Below are positions 1-8,131 of a DNA stretch of 64,000 nucleotides, piece by piece. Numbering within the stretch: position 1 is the stretch's first letter; each line of letters starts with the position of its first letter. The DNA is from an uncultured Christensenella sp. (GTDB lineage: Bacteria > Bacillota > Clostridia > Christensenellales > UBA1242), in contig CAJJUK010000001.1 in the NCBI GenBank assembly GCA_905195085.1, forward strand, positions 1 to 64,000, in the 5' to 3' direction. A program made the translations under genes and the position numbers. The notes under the pieces were generated by a model. That model did not search any database and was not told the DNA's origin. It saw nothing but the letters and a program-made list of their open reading frames with translations.

Positions 1-4
1 ATAA

Positions 5-802
5 TTATTTTTTCTTTTTATTGTCCTTTTTATAGAATATTTTAATCAAACATTTATCAATCAGATTTGTTGAGAAAAGATGTCTGCAGATGTTGAAAAA
101 TTTGTATTGTTTTCCAATTATATATCTAGGTTTCAAATGACTTTTTTCACAAACTTTGTATATCTTTTTGATGGCATATTCAGGCGACATACGTCTTTTT
201 TCAGTCTTTTCTGTTGGTTTTGTTGAAAGTTCAATGGAATTTCCGTATCTTTCGTTTGTTTCATAAATTTTTACACGATTGTTGGAGAAATTTGTTTTTA
301 TGTCACCAGGGCAAATTGATGTGACTTGAATTTTTGTTTGGGAAAGTTCCATTCTCAGACTTTGTGCAAAACTGTCAACTGCTGATTTGCTTGCACAATA
401 ATATGCTTTGAAAGGCAATGGGAAAAGAGCGGTTGCAGATGCAATTATGATGATTTTTCCTCTCTTTTTCATCATTGGTATGGCATATTTGCAGGCGTTT
501 GCAGTCCCAAAAAAGTTGACATCAAATTGTTTCTTTGTGTCTTCTTCTTTCAAAAGTTCAATGGCACCACTGATTCCATAGCCAGCACAGGTGATTAACA
601 TATCAATTTCGCCGTGGTTGAGGTATATGTCATCAAAAACTTTTTTGAGTTTTTTGTGATCCCCAACATCACATTGATAATCTCTGCCATTAATTGAAAC
701 ATCAATGACGACATCTCCTTTCTTTTCAAAGATTTCTCTCAAACCTTGTCCAATTCCGCTTGATGCACCAGTGATTACGATTGTTCTTTTTTCTATCCTC
801 AT
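5..802 (-). CDS. Short-chain dehydrogenase/reductase (SDR)
   Basis: Classical NAD(P)-dependent SDR of 265 residues. The N-terminus carries the Rossmann glycine motif TGASSGIG, followed by a CAG motif in place of the usual NAG and the catalytic YCASK tetrad segment. A basic tail ends in KKKK. The reading frame is open 24 codons further upstream, but the start at 802 is chosen because AGGAG lies about 9 nt before this ATG and it begins right at the Rossmann strand. The substrate cannot be told from sequence. The gene is divergent from the SHOCT membrane protein and its stop lies at the window edge, so the downstream context is unknown. Confidence 0.85.
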   Translation of the reverse strand: MRIEKRTIVITGASSGIGQGLREIFEKKGDVVIDVSINGRDYQCDVGDHKKLKKVFDDIYLNHGEIDMLITCAGYGISGAIELLKEEDTKKQFDVNFFGTANACKYAIPMMKKRGKIIIIASATALFPLPFKAYYCASKSAVDSFAQSLRMELSQTKIQVTSICPGDIKTNFSNNRVKIYETNERYGNSIELSTKPTEKTEKRRMSPEYAIKKIYKVCEKSHLKPRYIIGKQYKFFNICRHLFSTNLIDKCLIKIFYKKDNKKKK

Positions 803-956
803 TATTTTCAAACTCCTAAATAACATTTTATAACAAATATGTTTTTTTTCAAAATAATTTGACAATATTTTCACATAATGCTAACATATTTATTATTTTA
901 GACAACATGAAATTATTATGCTTGGACATAAAATTTTATTAAAGAGGGCATAAACT

Positions 957-1490
957 ATGTATATGAACAAAACAAAAAGAAATTTGATTATTGCTTCTGC
1001 CATCATCAACTTGATTGGTGTCACTATCAGCCTTATTCTTTCAATCATTTTGATGACAAATCCTGCTCTTTTGCAGGATTATGCAGATCTCTATTATCTT
1101 TTGAGTTATTCAACAAACATCTATTACACTGTGATTTCTTTTGCAGTGGGAATCGCTGGAAGCATTTTTCTTCTTTATTCAGTTCGTAAGAAAGGAAAAT
1201 ATTTTAGAACATCTCAAGGGCTTTATGTGACAGGTTTTGTTTTGATTATCTTCTTTGGTGGCTGGCTCTCATGGTTGTTACTTTTCATTTCAATGTTCAT
1301 TCCTGATGTCATCATTATGAATACAAAGAGTGAAGTCAGACAAGAACAAAGAATGGAAGATCAACAAGCCAAGGCAAAAGAACAAGAATATGATGAAAAG
1401 AAACGTAAAATTGAAGAACTTAAACAACTCAGAGACAGTGGGGCGATAACAGAAGAGGAATACAAACAAAAGTTGTTTGACTTGCTGTAA
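957..1490 (+). CDS. Membrane protein with C-terminal SHOCT domain
   Basis: 177 residues. Three to four hydrophobic segments fill roughly residues 8-115. A charged helical linker follows, and the last 30 residues match the SHOCT module (IEELKQLRDSGAITEEEYKQ), a short oligomerisation or adaptor domain common at protein termini in Bacillota. GAGG lies 9 nt before the ATG. A bidirectional hairpin terminator follows, shared with the converging ThyX-like gene. The function is unknown; only membrane anchoring and the SHOCT match are supported. Confidence 0.75.
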   Translation: MYMNKTKRNLIIASAIINLIGVTISLILSIILMTNPALLQDYADLYYLLSYSTNIYYTVISFAVGIAGSIFLLYSVRKKGKYFRTSQGLYVTGFVLIIFFGGWLSWLLLFISMFIPDVIIMNTKSEVRQEQRMEDQQAKAKEQEYDEKKRKIEELKQLRDSGAITEEEYKQKLFDLL

Positions 1491-1540
1491 TCATGGGCTT
1501 CTGGGGACTTCGCTTTTGAAATAAGTCTGAAAATTGCAAC

Positions 1541-1571
1541 AAAAAAACATAGGTTTTGGTCTATGTTTTTT
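1541..1571 (+). terminator. Bidirectional intrinsic terminator
   Basis: AAAAACATAG and CTATGTTTTT form a stem around an 8-nt loop with A and T tracts on either side. It sits between the converging SHOCT and ThyX-like genes and can serve both. Confidence 0.75.
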
Positions 1572-1595
1572 ATTATTCAATTAAAATAGGTATGA

Positions 1596-2789
1596 TTAGA
1601 TTGTTCTTTCGCCAGTTACACCTTCTTTGAAACCACAAGGTGAGGTGCAAACATAATCTCCAAATGTGCAACGTGATGATTTTTTTGCATATGGTTTCAG
1701 GTCTTCTGCACCTGGATGTCCTGTTTTTTCAAGTTCGTTATAAACTTCCATAATTGTTTCAGTTGTTTGCCCGTTGATTTCAAGTTGGGCGTATGTACAT
1801 TTTCTTTCTTTTGCCTTGAGAATCAGGTTTTCAAGATTTCCTTGTTCAACAATTTCAACAAGCAGTCCTTGTGGGAAACTGTCTGCAAGAGATTCGCAAT
1901 CTTTACACCAAGAAAGAGCAAGTGTTTTGTTTTCTTTTATGATTGGTGGAATGAAATATTCTGCTTGTGGAAGCAATCTGAAGTTATATGACAAAGTTCT
2001 GTGTCTGTGCGCTTGTGCGAGTTGGGCAAATGATCCTTTGTATGAAACTTGGTAAACATCTCCATATTGTTTGATGATTGGGCGGTTAGTTCTATGGTCA
2101 ATGAGAGACAAACTTCTGCCTTTGGCATCAAAAAGGTCTTTGTCAAGATATGGAAGTGTTTCAAAAGCATTTGCAAGGTTTTGAAGTTCTTCTGTATATT
2201 TCTTGTAGAAAGGATGAGTTTCTTCAGTTTCAATTCTCTTGATTTCTTTCTTAATCAATGAATACAAAATATTGAATTGTCTGTATGAAGTCGTGTATGC
2301 CATTGTTGTTGGGGTGAAAACTGAAGTTAAGTATCTTGCATTTTCTTGTGCCAATTTTGTTATTTTTTGGTCTGTGAAATAGTTTGGATAAGCTGATTGA
2401 TATTTTTTCGCAATTTCTTGTTTGAAAATTTCTAACCATTTGTCGTAAAGCACTTTTTGGTCTTCTGGAACATCGTGCATAACTTTGTAACGTGCAGATT
2501 TTTCACTTGTTGTGTACATCTTTTCATTGTTCAATGTCATGGCAATGATTTTTGGAATTCCAATCAATTCCAAAGTGAATTCTCCATGGTCATAAGGACT
2601 GTGATGTCCACTTCCTTTTGTCAGACCAATTCTTCTTTCGGTCTTTTCTTCTGGTTCACTGAAAAGTTTTTCTGTTGTGTCAGGTAAATAGCAGATTCCC
2701 GCAGTCAATCCGCCAAGTCTGTCAAGTTCTTCTTTTGGTGCTTTGTAGCCGATTTTTGTTGATGCAATTACGTTAACTTTGATTTCCAT
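1596..2789 (-). CDS. ThyX-like protein, internally duplicated
   Basis: 397 residues against about 210-250 for a usual FAD-dependent thymidylate synthase. Residues ~1-220 read as one ThyX domain: HHSPYDH (62-68) corresponds to the H-x-S-x-x-E-H motif, SARY (98-101) to SxRY and TTMAYTTSYR (161-170) to the TxxxxTxNxR region. The RHR position is replaced by NNEK (87-90). Residues ~240-397 read as a second ThyX domain with HRHRTLSYN (261-269), LPQGLL-like FPQGLL (305-310) and AQLEI (334-338), but the E and S of the ExSxRY part are lost. The C-terminus has Cys374, 381 and 385. ThyX methylates dUMP to dTMP. Whether this fused form does so, with composite active sites, is inference. AAGGAG precedes the ATG. 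Confidence 0.75.
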   Translation of the reverse strand: MEIKVNVIASTKIGYKAPKEELDRLGGLTAGICYLPDTTEKLFSEPEEKTERRIGLTKGSGHHSPYDHGEFTLELIGIPKIIAMTLNNEKMYTTSEKSARYKVMHDVPEDQKVLYDKWLEIFKQEIAKKYQSAYPNYFTDQKITKLAQENARYLTSVFTPTTMAYTTSYRQFNILYSLIKKEIKRIETEETHPFYKKYTEELQNLANAFETLPYLDKDLFDAKGRSLSLIDHRTNRPIIKQYGDVYQVSYKGSFAQLAQAHRHRTLSYNFRLLPQAEYFIPPIIKENKTLALSWCKDCESLADSFPQGLLVEIVEQGNLENLILKAKERKCTYAQLEINGQTTETIMEVYNELEKTGHPGAEDLKPYAKKSSRCTFGDYVCTSPCGFKEGVTGERTI

Positions 2790-2839
2790 ATCCTTCTCCT
2801 TTTCTTTTGCTTAAAATATATAACACGAAAATCTAAAAA

Positions 2840-3304
2840 TCAAGACTTATTTCTGCTTTTTTTGACTCTTCTATTCTTAAAAAATTCTGTCAAAAGCCTT
2901 GAACATTCCTTTTCGTTTTCAGTGTCTTGCAAAAATTCAGTTTTGTGGTTAAGGCGGTTGCTGGTCAAAATTTTTTCAAACAAACCATCTTCTGATGTTT
3001 TGTCTTTTGCACCGTAGACAACTTTTTCTATGCGAGCGTTGGTTATTGCACCGGCGCACATTGGGCATGGTTCAAGTGTGACATACATTGTGCAGTTTTC
3101 AAGACGCCAATCGTGCAATTTTTTGCAAGCCTTTGAAATGGCAATCATCTCTGCGTGCATTAGAGAATTTTTCTTTTTTTCTCTCAAATTATGTCCTTTT
3201 GCAATGATTTTTCCGTCTTTGACAATCACTGCTCCAATTGGGACTTCTTCTTTTTTCATGGCAATCTTTGCTTCTTTGATTGCGGTTTCCATAAAATTTT
3301 CCAT
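2840..3304 (-). CDS. tadA: tRNA adenosine(34) deaminase TadA
   Basis: 154-residue zinc-dependent deaminase that converts wobble adenosine 34 of tRNA-Arg(ACG) to inosine. The cytidine-deaminase zinc motif is complete: HAE (50-52) with the catalytic Glu, and PCPMC (79-83). The length is normal for TadA. The start at 3304 has no ribosome binding site. Instead a good promoter ends 6 nt before it, which suggests a leaderless message. It is divergent from the first CPBP protease and lies upstream of the ThyX-like gene on the same strand (50 nt gap). Confidence 0.92.
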   Translation of the reverse strand: MENFMETAIKEAKIAMKKEEVPIGAVIVKDGKIIAKGHNLREKKKNSLMHAEMIAISKACKKLHDWRLENCTMYVTLEPCPMCAGAITNARIEKVVYGAKDKTSEDGLFEKILTSNRLNHKTEFLQDTENEKECSRLLTEFFKNRRVKKSRNKS

Positions 3305-3310
3305 AGTTTG

Positions 3311-3339
3311 ATTTTATCAATAAATTTGTGGTTTGTCTA
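3311..3339 (-). promoter_or_regulatory. tadA promoter, leaderless arrangement
   Basis: On the minus strand TAGACA, a 17-nt spacer and TAAAAT are followed by only 6 nt (CAAACT) before the tadA ATG. Transcription should therefore start at or next to the start codon. No AGGAG-like element is present. Confidence 0.55.
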
Positions 3340-3349
3340 GCAGATTTAT

Positions 3350-3378
3350 TTGTTTTTTTGTTTTTAGTGTGTTATTAT
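3350..3378 (+). promoter_or_regulatory. CPBP protease promoter, leaderless arrangement
   Basis: TTGTTT, a 17-nt spacer and TATTAT end 7 nt before the ATG at 3386. There is no Shine-Dalgarno sequence in the 25 nt upstream, so translation is probably leaderless. Confidence 0.5.
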
Positions 3379-3385
3379 TTGTGAT

Positions 3386-4396
3386 ATGGAAAACACGAAA
3401 GAACTTAGAAAACAATTTGAAAAAAGAAATTTCTACACCACCAAAGACTCTGGGAAGGTGTTTCTTTATGCGCTTCTTTTGCCATTTGCAATTGCTTTTG
3501 TCTTCACCTATGTAAGTTATGCAATCATGGTGGGGACAGGGGTTTCATTCGAAGGGCAAGATATGAGTGAGGTTATGTATGGACAACTTTGGTTTCTCAT
3601 TTTGTCCATGCTTCTGACTGAGATAGTTTTCATTTGTTTATTTTTCTGCTATAACAAGGCAAATCGAATCAAAAACAGTGCATGCAACATTTCATTTAAG
3701 AAGGCAAATGTTTGGACTTGTTTGCTTTCAGCAGTTGTTGGAATTGTCAGCGTCATCGGTTTCATTTGGTTGATTGAAGGTTGTTTTGGTGCAATGTTTA
3801 CGGCCATGGGAATTGAAACAAGTTCGGTTTCGCTTCCACTTGACAACGTTGGCTGGTATTTTCTCAATCTCTTGATTTTGGCAGTCGTTCCTGCAATTTG
3901 TGAAGAGTTGATTTTCAGGGGCATGATCTTCCAGGGACTCAAAGAAAGATTTTCAAAGGTTGGAAGAGTGCTTTTGAGTGCATTGCTCTTTGCTTTGATG
4001 CATCAAAACATTGTGCAACTCATCTATCCATTCATTTTGGGTTGTGTCCTTGCTGTTGTTATGGACAGAACAAACAATTTGCTCTATCCGATGATTATTC
4101 ACTTCTTTAACAATTTCACAACAATCACAATAAGTTTCTTAGCAAACATCAATGCAATTGATTTGTCTTTCAACATAACTTGGTGGTTTGTTTTGCTTGC
4201 AATTTTCTTGGCTGGACTTACTTGTGTTGTTTTCTGGCTTTTGGACAAATATTATTTGAGAAAGCACAAGGTTGTGCAAGTGGAAAAAACAGGAGAAGTG
4301 ACTCAAACACCAGCACTCAGTGTTGGAAAACTTCCTGTGACAATTTTGTGTGGAATTGTTTTTGCAGTCATTGTCATTGTCTTAAATCTAGTGTGA
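3386..4396 (+). CDS. CPBP family intramembrane metalloprotease
   Basis: 336-residue polytopic membrane protein. The CPBP (Rce1/Abi) motifs are in order: EELIFR (173-178, the EExxxR motif), His206 in FALMHQ, and His239 in MIIHFFNN. About eight hydrophobic segments are visible. Family members cleave peptides inside the membrane, with roles in prenyl-protein processing, bacteriocin maturation or self-immunity. The substrate here is unknown. A second CPBP gene follows 83 nt downstream; the two differ enough to be old paralogues. Confidence 0.85.
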   Translation: MENTKELRKQFEKRNFYTTKDSGKVFLYALLLPFAIAFVFTYVSYAIMVGTGVSFEGQDMSEVMYGQLWFLILSMLLTEIVFICLFFCYNKANRIKNSACNISFKKANVWTCLLSAVVGIVSVIGFIWLIEGCFGAMFTAMGIETSSVSLPLDNVGWYFLNLLILAVVPAICEELIFRGMIFQGLKERFSKVGRVLLSALLFALMHQNIVQLIYPFILGCVLAVVMDRTNNLLYPMIIHFFNNFTTITISFLANINAIDLSFNITWWFVLLAIFLAGLTCVVFWLLDKYYLRKHKVVQVEKTGEVTQTPALSVGKLPVTILCGIVFAVIVIVLNLV

Positions 4397-4479
4397 TTTT
4401 GGTCAGTCATTGAAAATTTTGAAGGTATTTCAATGTTATAAATATAAGGTTTAGAGAGTATATTAATTTTGGAGAAACT

Positions 4480-5652
4480 ATGGTTGAAAACAGGAAAATT
4501 GATAAAGTAAATTTTTATACTAATCTAATTTATTTTATTGTCGTTGTAGGGTTTATTGTCATCAGAATTTTGTGTTCTGTTTTTGCTTCTCAAATTGGTG
4601 TTTATGGTTCTTACATCATCAGCATCATAACACAAGTTGGCTTGCTTTTTTTGTTGCCATTTTTGTTGTTTAAATGGCTCAACAAGGCAAAGACAAAAGA
4701 AACTTTCAAATTTTTCAGTTACAAAAAGATATCTTTCAAATCTGTGCTTGTTGCCGTTGCGCTTGGTGTCATTGTTTTCTTTTTGAATGTGTATGTGTCA
4801 AGTTTTTTCAATTCGTTGATTCAACTGTTTGGATATAAACCATCAACATCAACCACTTCTTTGCCGGCGACTTGGTGGGTTTTCCTGTTGAACCTTCTTT
4901 GCACTGCAATCTTGCCAGCAATCTGTGAAGAAACTTTGCATCGTGGAATGCTTTTGAAAGGGAATTCTAATCTTGGAATGAAAAAGAGCATTCTCATTTC
5001 TGGGTTGCTGTTTGGTCTTTTGCATTTGAACATTGAGCAATTTTTCTATGCAACAATAATTGGCTTGTTTTTGGGTTATATTTGTTGGTGCACAAGTTCA
5101 ATCTATCCATGCATCATTGTCCATTTCATGAACAACGCAATAAGTGTCTTTCTTTCATTTGCCAGGGCAAAGGGTTGGGCAATTGGCAATCTTTTCTCAT
5201 ACATCTCAGAATTTTTGACTGCAAATTCTGTGCTTGGTTTGGTTATGTTTATCCTTTTCCTCTGTCTGCTCGTTATGCTTGCGATCGAGGCGACAAAATT
5301 CTTGATCAAGGATTCGTTCAATTACAATTTTGTTGCAAAACAAAAACAACTTACATCAATGTTCATTCGTCAGGCATACTTCAATGACGTTGAAAACATC
5401 AAAAATCAACAGCCAACAAGTTTGAACGATGTGGACTATGAAGGCAGGCATGTTGTCTATATTGATTTGAAAGATTTTATGGATTTTGTCGATAAGAACA
5501 TGAAAAACATTTTTAAAGAAGTCGATAAAATTGAAACGAAAGAACAAGTGTCACAAGACAAAACAGCAGTCAAAAGCAAAATCTTTCTTTATGGTGCGAT
5601 TGCTCTGTCTGCCATTGTCACAATCATGACATTCATTTGGGGGTTGTTATGA
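4480..5652 (+). CDS. CPBP family intramembrane metalloprotease, second copy
   Basis: 390 residues. It has EETLHR (150-155), His182 in LLHLN and His215 in IIVHFMNN, the expected CPBP metal and catalytic positions. It differs from its upstream neighbour by a soluble insertion of about 100 residues (approximately 270-370) before a last membrane helix. GGAG precedes the ATG. Its stop codon overlaps the rlmH start (ATGA), so the two are translationally coupled. Confidence 0.85.
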   Translation: MVENRKIDKVNFYTNLIYFIVVVGFIVIRILCSVFASQIGVYGSYIISIITQVGLLFLLPFLLFKWLNKAKTKETFKFFSYKKISFKSVLVAVALGVIVFFLNVYVSSFFNSLIQLFGYKPSTSTTSLPATWWVFLLNLLCTAILPAICEETLHRGMLLKGNSNLGMKKSILISGLLFGLLHLNIEQFFYATIIGLFLGYICWCTSSIYPCIIVHFMNNAISVFLSFARAKGWAIGNLFSYISEFLTANSVLGLVMFILFLCLLVMLAIEATKFLIKDSFNYNFVAKQKQLTSMFIRQAYFNDVENIKNQQPTSLNDVDYEGRHVVYIDLKDFMDFVDKNMKNIFKEVDKIETKEQVSQDKTAVKSKIFLYGAIALSAIVTIMTFIWGLL

Positions 5653-6107
5653 TGACGATTAACATTGTTTGTGTGGGAAACTTGAAAGAAAAGTTTTCCA
5701 AAGAACATCAGGAAGAATATTGCAAAAGACTTTCTGCTTTTTGCAAGTTGAATATCATTGAAGTCAAAGAACAGAATCAACTTTCAAACCCTGAGATGAT
5801 TTTGGAAAAAGAAGGGGAAGAGATTTTGAAAAAACTTAAAGGATATTCCATTCTGTGTGACGTAAACAGCACCGAAATTGGCAGTGAAAAGTTTGCAAAG
5901 AAGTTGAAAGAACTTTCTTTGAAAACGTCTACACTCAGCTTTGTGATTGGCGGTTCTTATGGTGTCAGCCAGAGTGTCAGGGACAGGTGTGATGAAAGAA
6001 TTTCTTTCTCTCCAATGACATTTCCTCACAATCTGTTCAGAATTATGCTTTTGGAACAAATCTATCGTAGTTTCATGATTGAAAGTGGGAAAAGTTACCA
6101 TAAGTAA
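5649..6107 (+). CDS. rlmH: 23S rRNA (pseudouridine1915-N3)-methyltransferase RlmH
   Basis: 152-residue SPOUT methyltransferase that methylates pseudouridine 1915 in helix 69 of 23S rRNA on the 70S ribosome. The SAM-binding loop FVIGGSYGVS and the C-terminal signature FPHNLFRIMLLEQIYR ending in SYHK are conserved. The start at 5649 is chosen because it overlaps the CPBP stop in an ATGA arrangement behind a G-rich ribosome binding site; a TTG-region start 12 nt upstream is unlikely. Length is normal (about 155-160). Confidence 0.93.
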   Translation: MMTINIVCVGNLKEKFSKEHQEEYCKRLSAFCKLNIIEVKEQNQLSNPEMILEKEGEEILKKLKGYSILCDVNSTEIGSEKFAKKLKELSLKTSTLSFVIGGSYGVSQSVRDRCDERISFSPMTFPHNLFRIMLLEQIYRSFMIESGKSYHK

Positions 6108-6171
6108 TACATAATAAAAAGGAGAATTATTGTTTGATTTAAAAATATTTTGCAAAGTAAAGTCAAAATGC

Positions 6172-6200
6172 TTGCAATTTATTTTTTTTTGTGCTATACT
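6172..6200 (+). promoter_or_regulatory. rpsB-tsf promoter
   Basis: TTGCAA, 17-nt spacer, TATACT. The predicted start is near 6207, giving an unusually long leader of about 180 nt before rpsB. Confidence 0.6.
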
Positions 6201-6206
6201 GCCAAA

Positions 6207-6385
6207 GTCATTGGACAAATTAACACTCAAAGGGCATTTCAAAATCCGTTGCCTGAACGCTTGTGAACAATCGTAATTTTTATTTTTTTTTGAATTCGTT
6301 CACTTGCAAAAAAATGTTTTCATTTTTGGGTTGATTTTGGGAGTTAAAACTTTGGGGAAGACAAAAAACAAGGAGGGAAAAATTT
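6207..6385 (+). promoter_or_regulatory. rpsB 5' leader, probably structured
   Basis: The 180-nt untranslated leader contains a stem from GTGAAC (6263-6268) to GTTCAC (6298-6303), then an AAAATG/CATTTT mini-hairpin (about 6310-6325), then AAGGAGGG before the ATG. Ribosomal protein S2 often controls its own mRNA through such a leader. I do not recognise a catalogued family, so the regulatory role is inference. Confidence 0.4.
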
Positions 6386-7291
6386 ATGTCAGTTATTTCA
6401 ATGAAACAACTTTTGGAAGCTGGTGTTCATTTTGGTCACCAATCCAGAAAGTGGAATCCAAAGATGAAAGAATACATTTTTACCGCTAGAAATGACATTC
6501 ATATCATCAATTTGGAAGTAACATCAGAACAAGTTGACAAGGCTTACAGTTTTGTTCGTGATGTTGTTGCAAGCGGAAAAAGTGTTCTTTTTGTTGGAAC
6601 AAAGAAACAAGCTCAAGAAGCAATCAAAGAAGAAGCCGAAAGATGTGGAATGTTCTACATCAACACTCGTTGGCTTGGGGGAACTTTGACAAACTTCAAG
6701 ACAATCAGAAACAGAATTGAGAGACTTAACAAACTTAATCAAATGGAAAAAGTTGGAGAATTTGAACTTCTTCCAAAGAAAGAAGTTACTCTTCTTAAAC
6801 AAGAAAGAGACAAACTTGAAAAGAACCTTGGCGGAATCAAGGATATGAGAGAACTTCCTGGAGTTTTGTTTGTTGTTGATCCAACAAATGAAAAAATCTG
6901 TGTTCATGAAGCCAACATCTTGAACATTCCTGTTGTAAGTTTGGTTGACACAAACTGTGATCCATCAGGCGTTGATGTTGTTATTCCAGGAAACGACGAT
7001 GCAATTCGTTCAGTTAAACTCATTGCTGGCGCAATCGCTGATGCTGTTATCGAAGCAAGAGAAGGCGTTTCAATGAAGAAAGACGACGAAGAAAGTGCTG
7101 AAGAAGAAGTTGACCTTGAAAGCTTGCTTGAACAAGCAAAACCAAGTGTTGCTGATGCAGAAGCAGGAGAAGAAGTTAAGAAACCTGCAAGAAAACCAAA
7201 GAAAAAAGCTCCTGTAAAGAAAGAAAAGACAGAAGAAAAATCAGAAAAAACTGAAACAGAAGCTAAAACTGAAGAAACAGTTTCTGAATAA
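6386..7291 (+). CDS. rpsB: 30S ribosomal protein S2
   Basis: 301 residues. The S2 core is unmistakable: [11 protein letters not shown] near the N-terminus, [21 protein letters not shown] and [19 protein letters not shown]. After residue ~230 it carries an acidic stretch and then a Lys/Glu-rich tail of about 45 residues ([11 protein letters not shown] repeats), longer than the usual S2 C-terminus but like tails seen in other uncultured Clostridia. It is the first gene of rpsB-tsf and has a strong AAGGAGGG ribosome binding site. Confidence 0.97.
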   Translation: MSVISMKQLLEAGVHFGHQSRKWNPKMKEYIFTARNDIHIINLEVTSEQVDKAYSFVRDVVASGKSVLFVGTKKQAQEAIKEEAERCGMFYINTRWLGGTLTNFKTIRNRIERLNKLNQMEKVGEFELLPKKEVTLLKQERDKLEKNLGGIKDMRELPGVLFVVDPTNEKICVHEANILNIPVVSLVDTNCDPSGVDVVIPGNDDAIRSVKLIAGAIADAVIEAREGVSMKKDDEESAEEEVDLESLLEQAKPSVADAEAGEEVKKPARKPKKKAPVKKEKTEEKSEKTETEAKTEETVSE

Positions 7292-7320
7292 AATTTATTT
7301 TTTGAAAGGAGATTATGATT

Positions 7321-7974
7321 ATGAGTTTTACTGCACAAGATGTTGCTCGTCTTAGAGCACAAACAGGCGTTGGCATGATGGAATGCAAAAAAGCACTTAC
7401 AGATGCAAATGGAGATTTTGAAAAAGCTATTGTTCTTTTGAGAGAAAGAGGACTTAAGGCTGTTGACAAAAAACAAGGAAGAATTGCTTCTGAAGGTTTG
7501 GTTGCTTCTTACATTCACATGGGCGGAAGAATTGGTGTTTTGGTTGAAGTTAACTGTGAAACAGACTTCGTTGCAAAGAGTGACGATTTCCAAACATTGG
7601 TTAAAGACATTGCAATGCATATTGCAGCTGCAAATCCTAAGTATGTTGCAGAAGCTGATGTTGATCCAACCGAACTTGAAAAAGAAAAAGAAATTTTGAG
7701 AGCACAAGCAAAGAACGAAGGAAAACCTGAAGCAATCATTGAAAAAATGGTTGATGGAAGAGTTAAGAAATTTTATGAAGATGTTTGCCTTTTGAACCAA
7801 CATTTCGTAAAAAATCCTGACCTTACAATCAAAGACCTTTTGACTGAAGCAACTCTTAAGATTGGAGAAAAAATTTCTATCCGTAGATTTGTTCGTTATG
7901 AACTTGGTGAAGGAATGGAAAAGAGAAACGACAACTTGGCTGAAGAAGTTGCAAAACAAATGGCAGGAAAATAA
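7321..7974 (+). CDS. tsf: Elongation factor Ts
   Basis: 217-residue nucleotide exchange factor for EF-Tu. The N-terminal UBA-like domain ([19 protein letters not shown]) is followed by the [10 protein letters not shown] signature, which contacts EF-Tu. The second in-frame ATG at 7321 is preferred over 7315 because AAGGAGA then sits 8 nt upstream instead of 2. Shorter than E. coli EF-Ts, as is normal for Bacillota. A terminator follows; pyrH, the usual next gene, is absent. Confidence 0.96.
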   Translation: MSFTAQDVARLRAQTGVGMMECKKALTDANGDFEKAIVLLRERGLKAVDKKQGRIASEGLVASYIHMGGRIGVLVEVNCETDFVAKSDDFQTLVKDIAMHIAAANPKYVAEADVDPTELEKEKEILRAQAKNEGKPEAIIEKMVDGRVKKFYEDVCLLNQHFVKNPDLTIKDLLTEATLKIGEKISIRRFVRYELGEGMEKRNDNLAEEVAKQMAGK

Positions 7975-7979
7975 TTTTA

Positions 7980-8007
7980 AAGGCGTCAAAAATTTGGCGT
8001 CTTTTTT
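7980..8007 (+). terminator. rpsB-tsf terminator
   Basis: GGCGTCAAA pairs with TTTGGCGTC (one run includes G-U pairs) around an AA loop, followed by six T residues. Confidence 0.65.
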
Positions 8008-8083
8008 ATTTGCTTTAAAAAGTGTAAATTCGGATTTTTTTGAATATTTGATTATTTATGTCGAATTTTAAAAATTTCCCATA

Positions 8084-8112
8084 TTGACAAAACTGTGCTT
8101 CTAAGTTATAAT
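8084..8112 (+). promoter_or_regulatory. Promoter of the helical-repeat protein
   Basis: Perfect consensus TTGACA, 17-nt spacer, TATAAT, about 17 nt before the ribosome binding site AGGGGG. Confidence 0.75.
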
Positions 8113-8131
8113 GAAAATGTAGGGGGATATG

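Noticed and set aside
6130..6273. Possible 47-codon ORF starting TTG behind a strong AAAAAGGAG after rlmH
   Set aside because: It runs through the rpsB promoter and leader and encodes no recognisable or biased protein. The ribosome binding site may be a relic.
6904..7989. Minus-strand 361-codon open frame antisense to rpsB and tsf
   Set aside because: A shadow of two certain genes. Its Ser/Phe/Cys-rich product is what antisense reading of AT-rich Lys/Glu codons gives.
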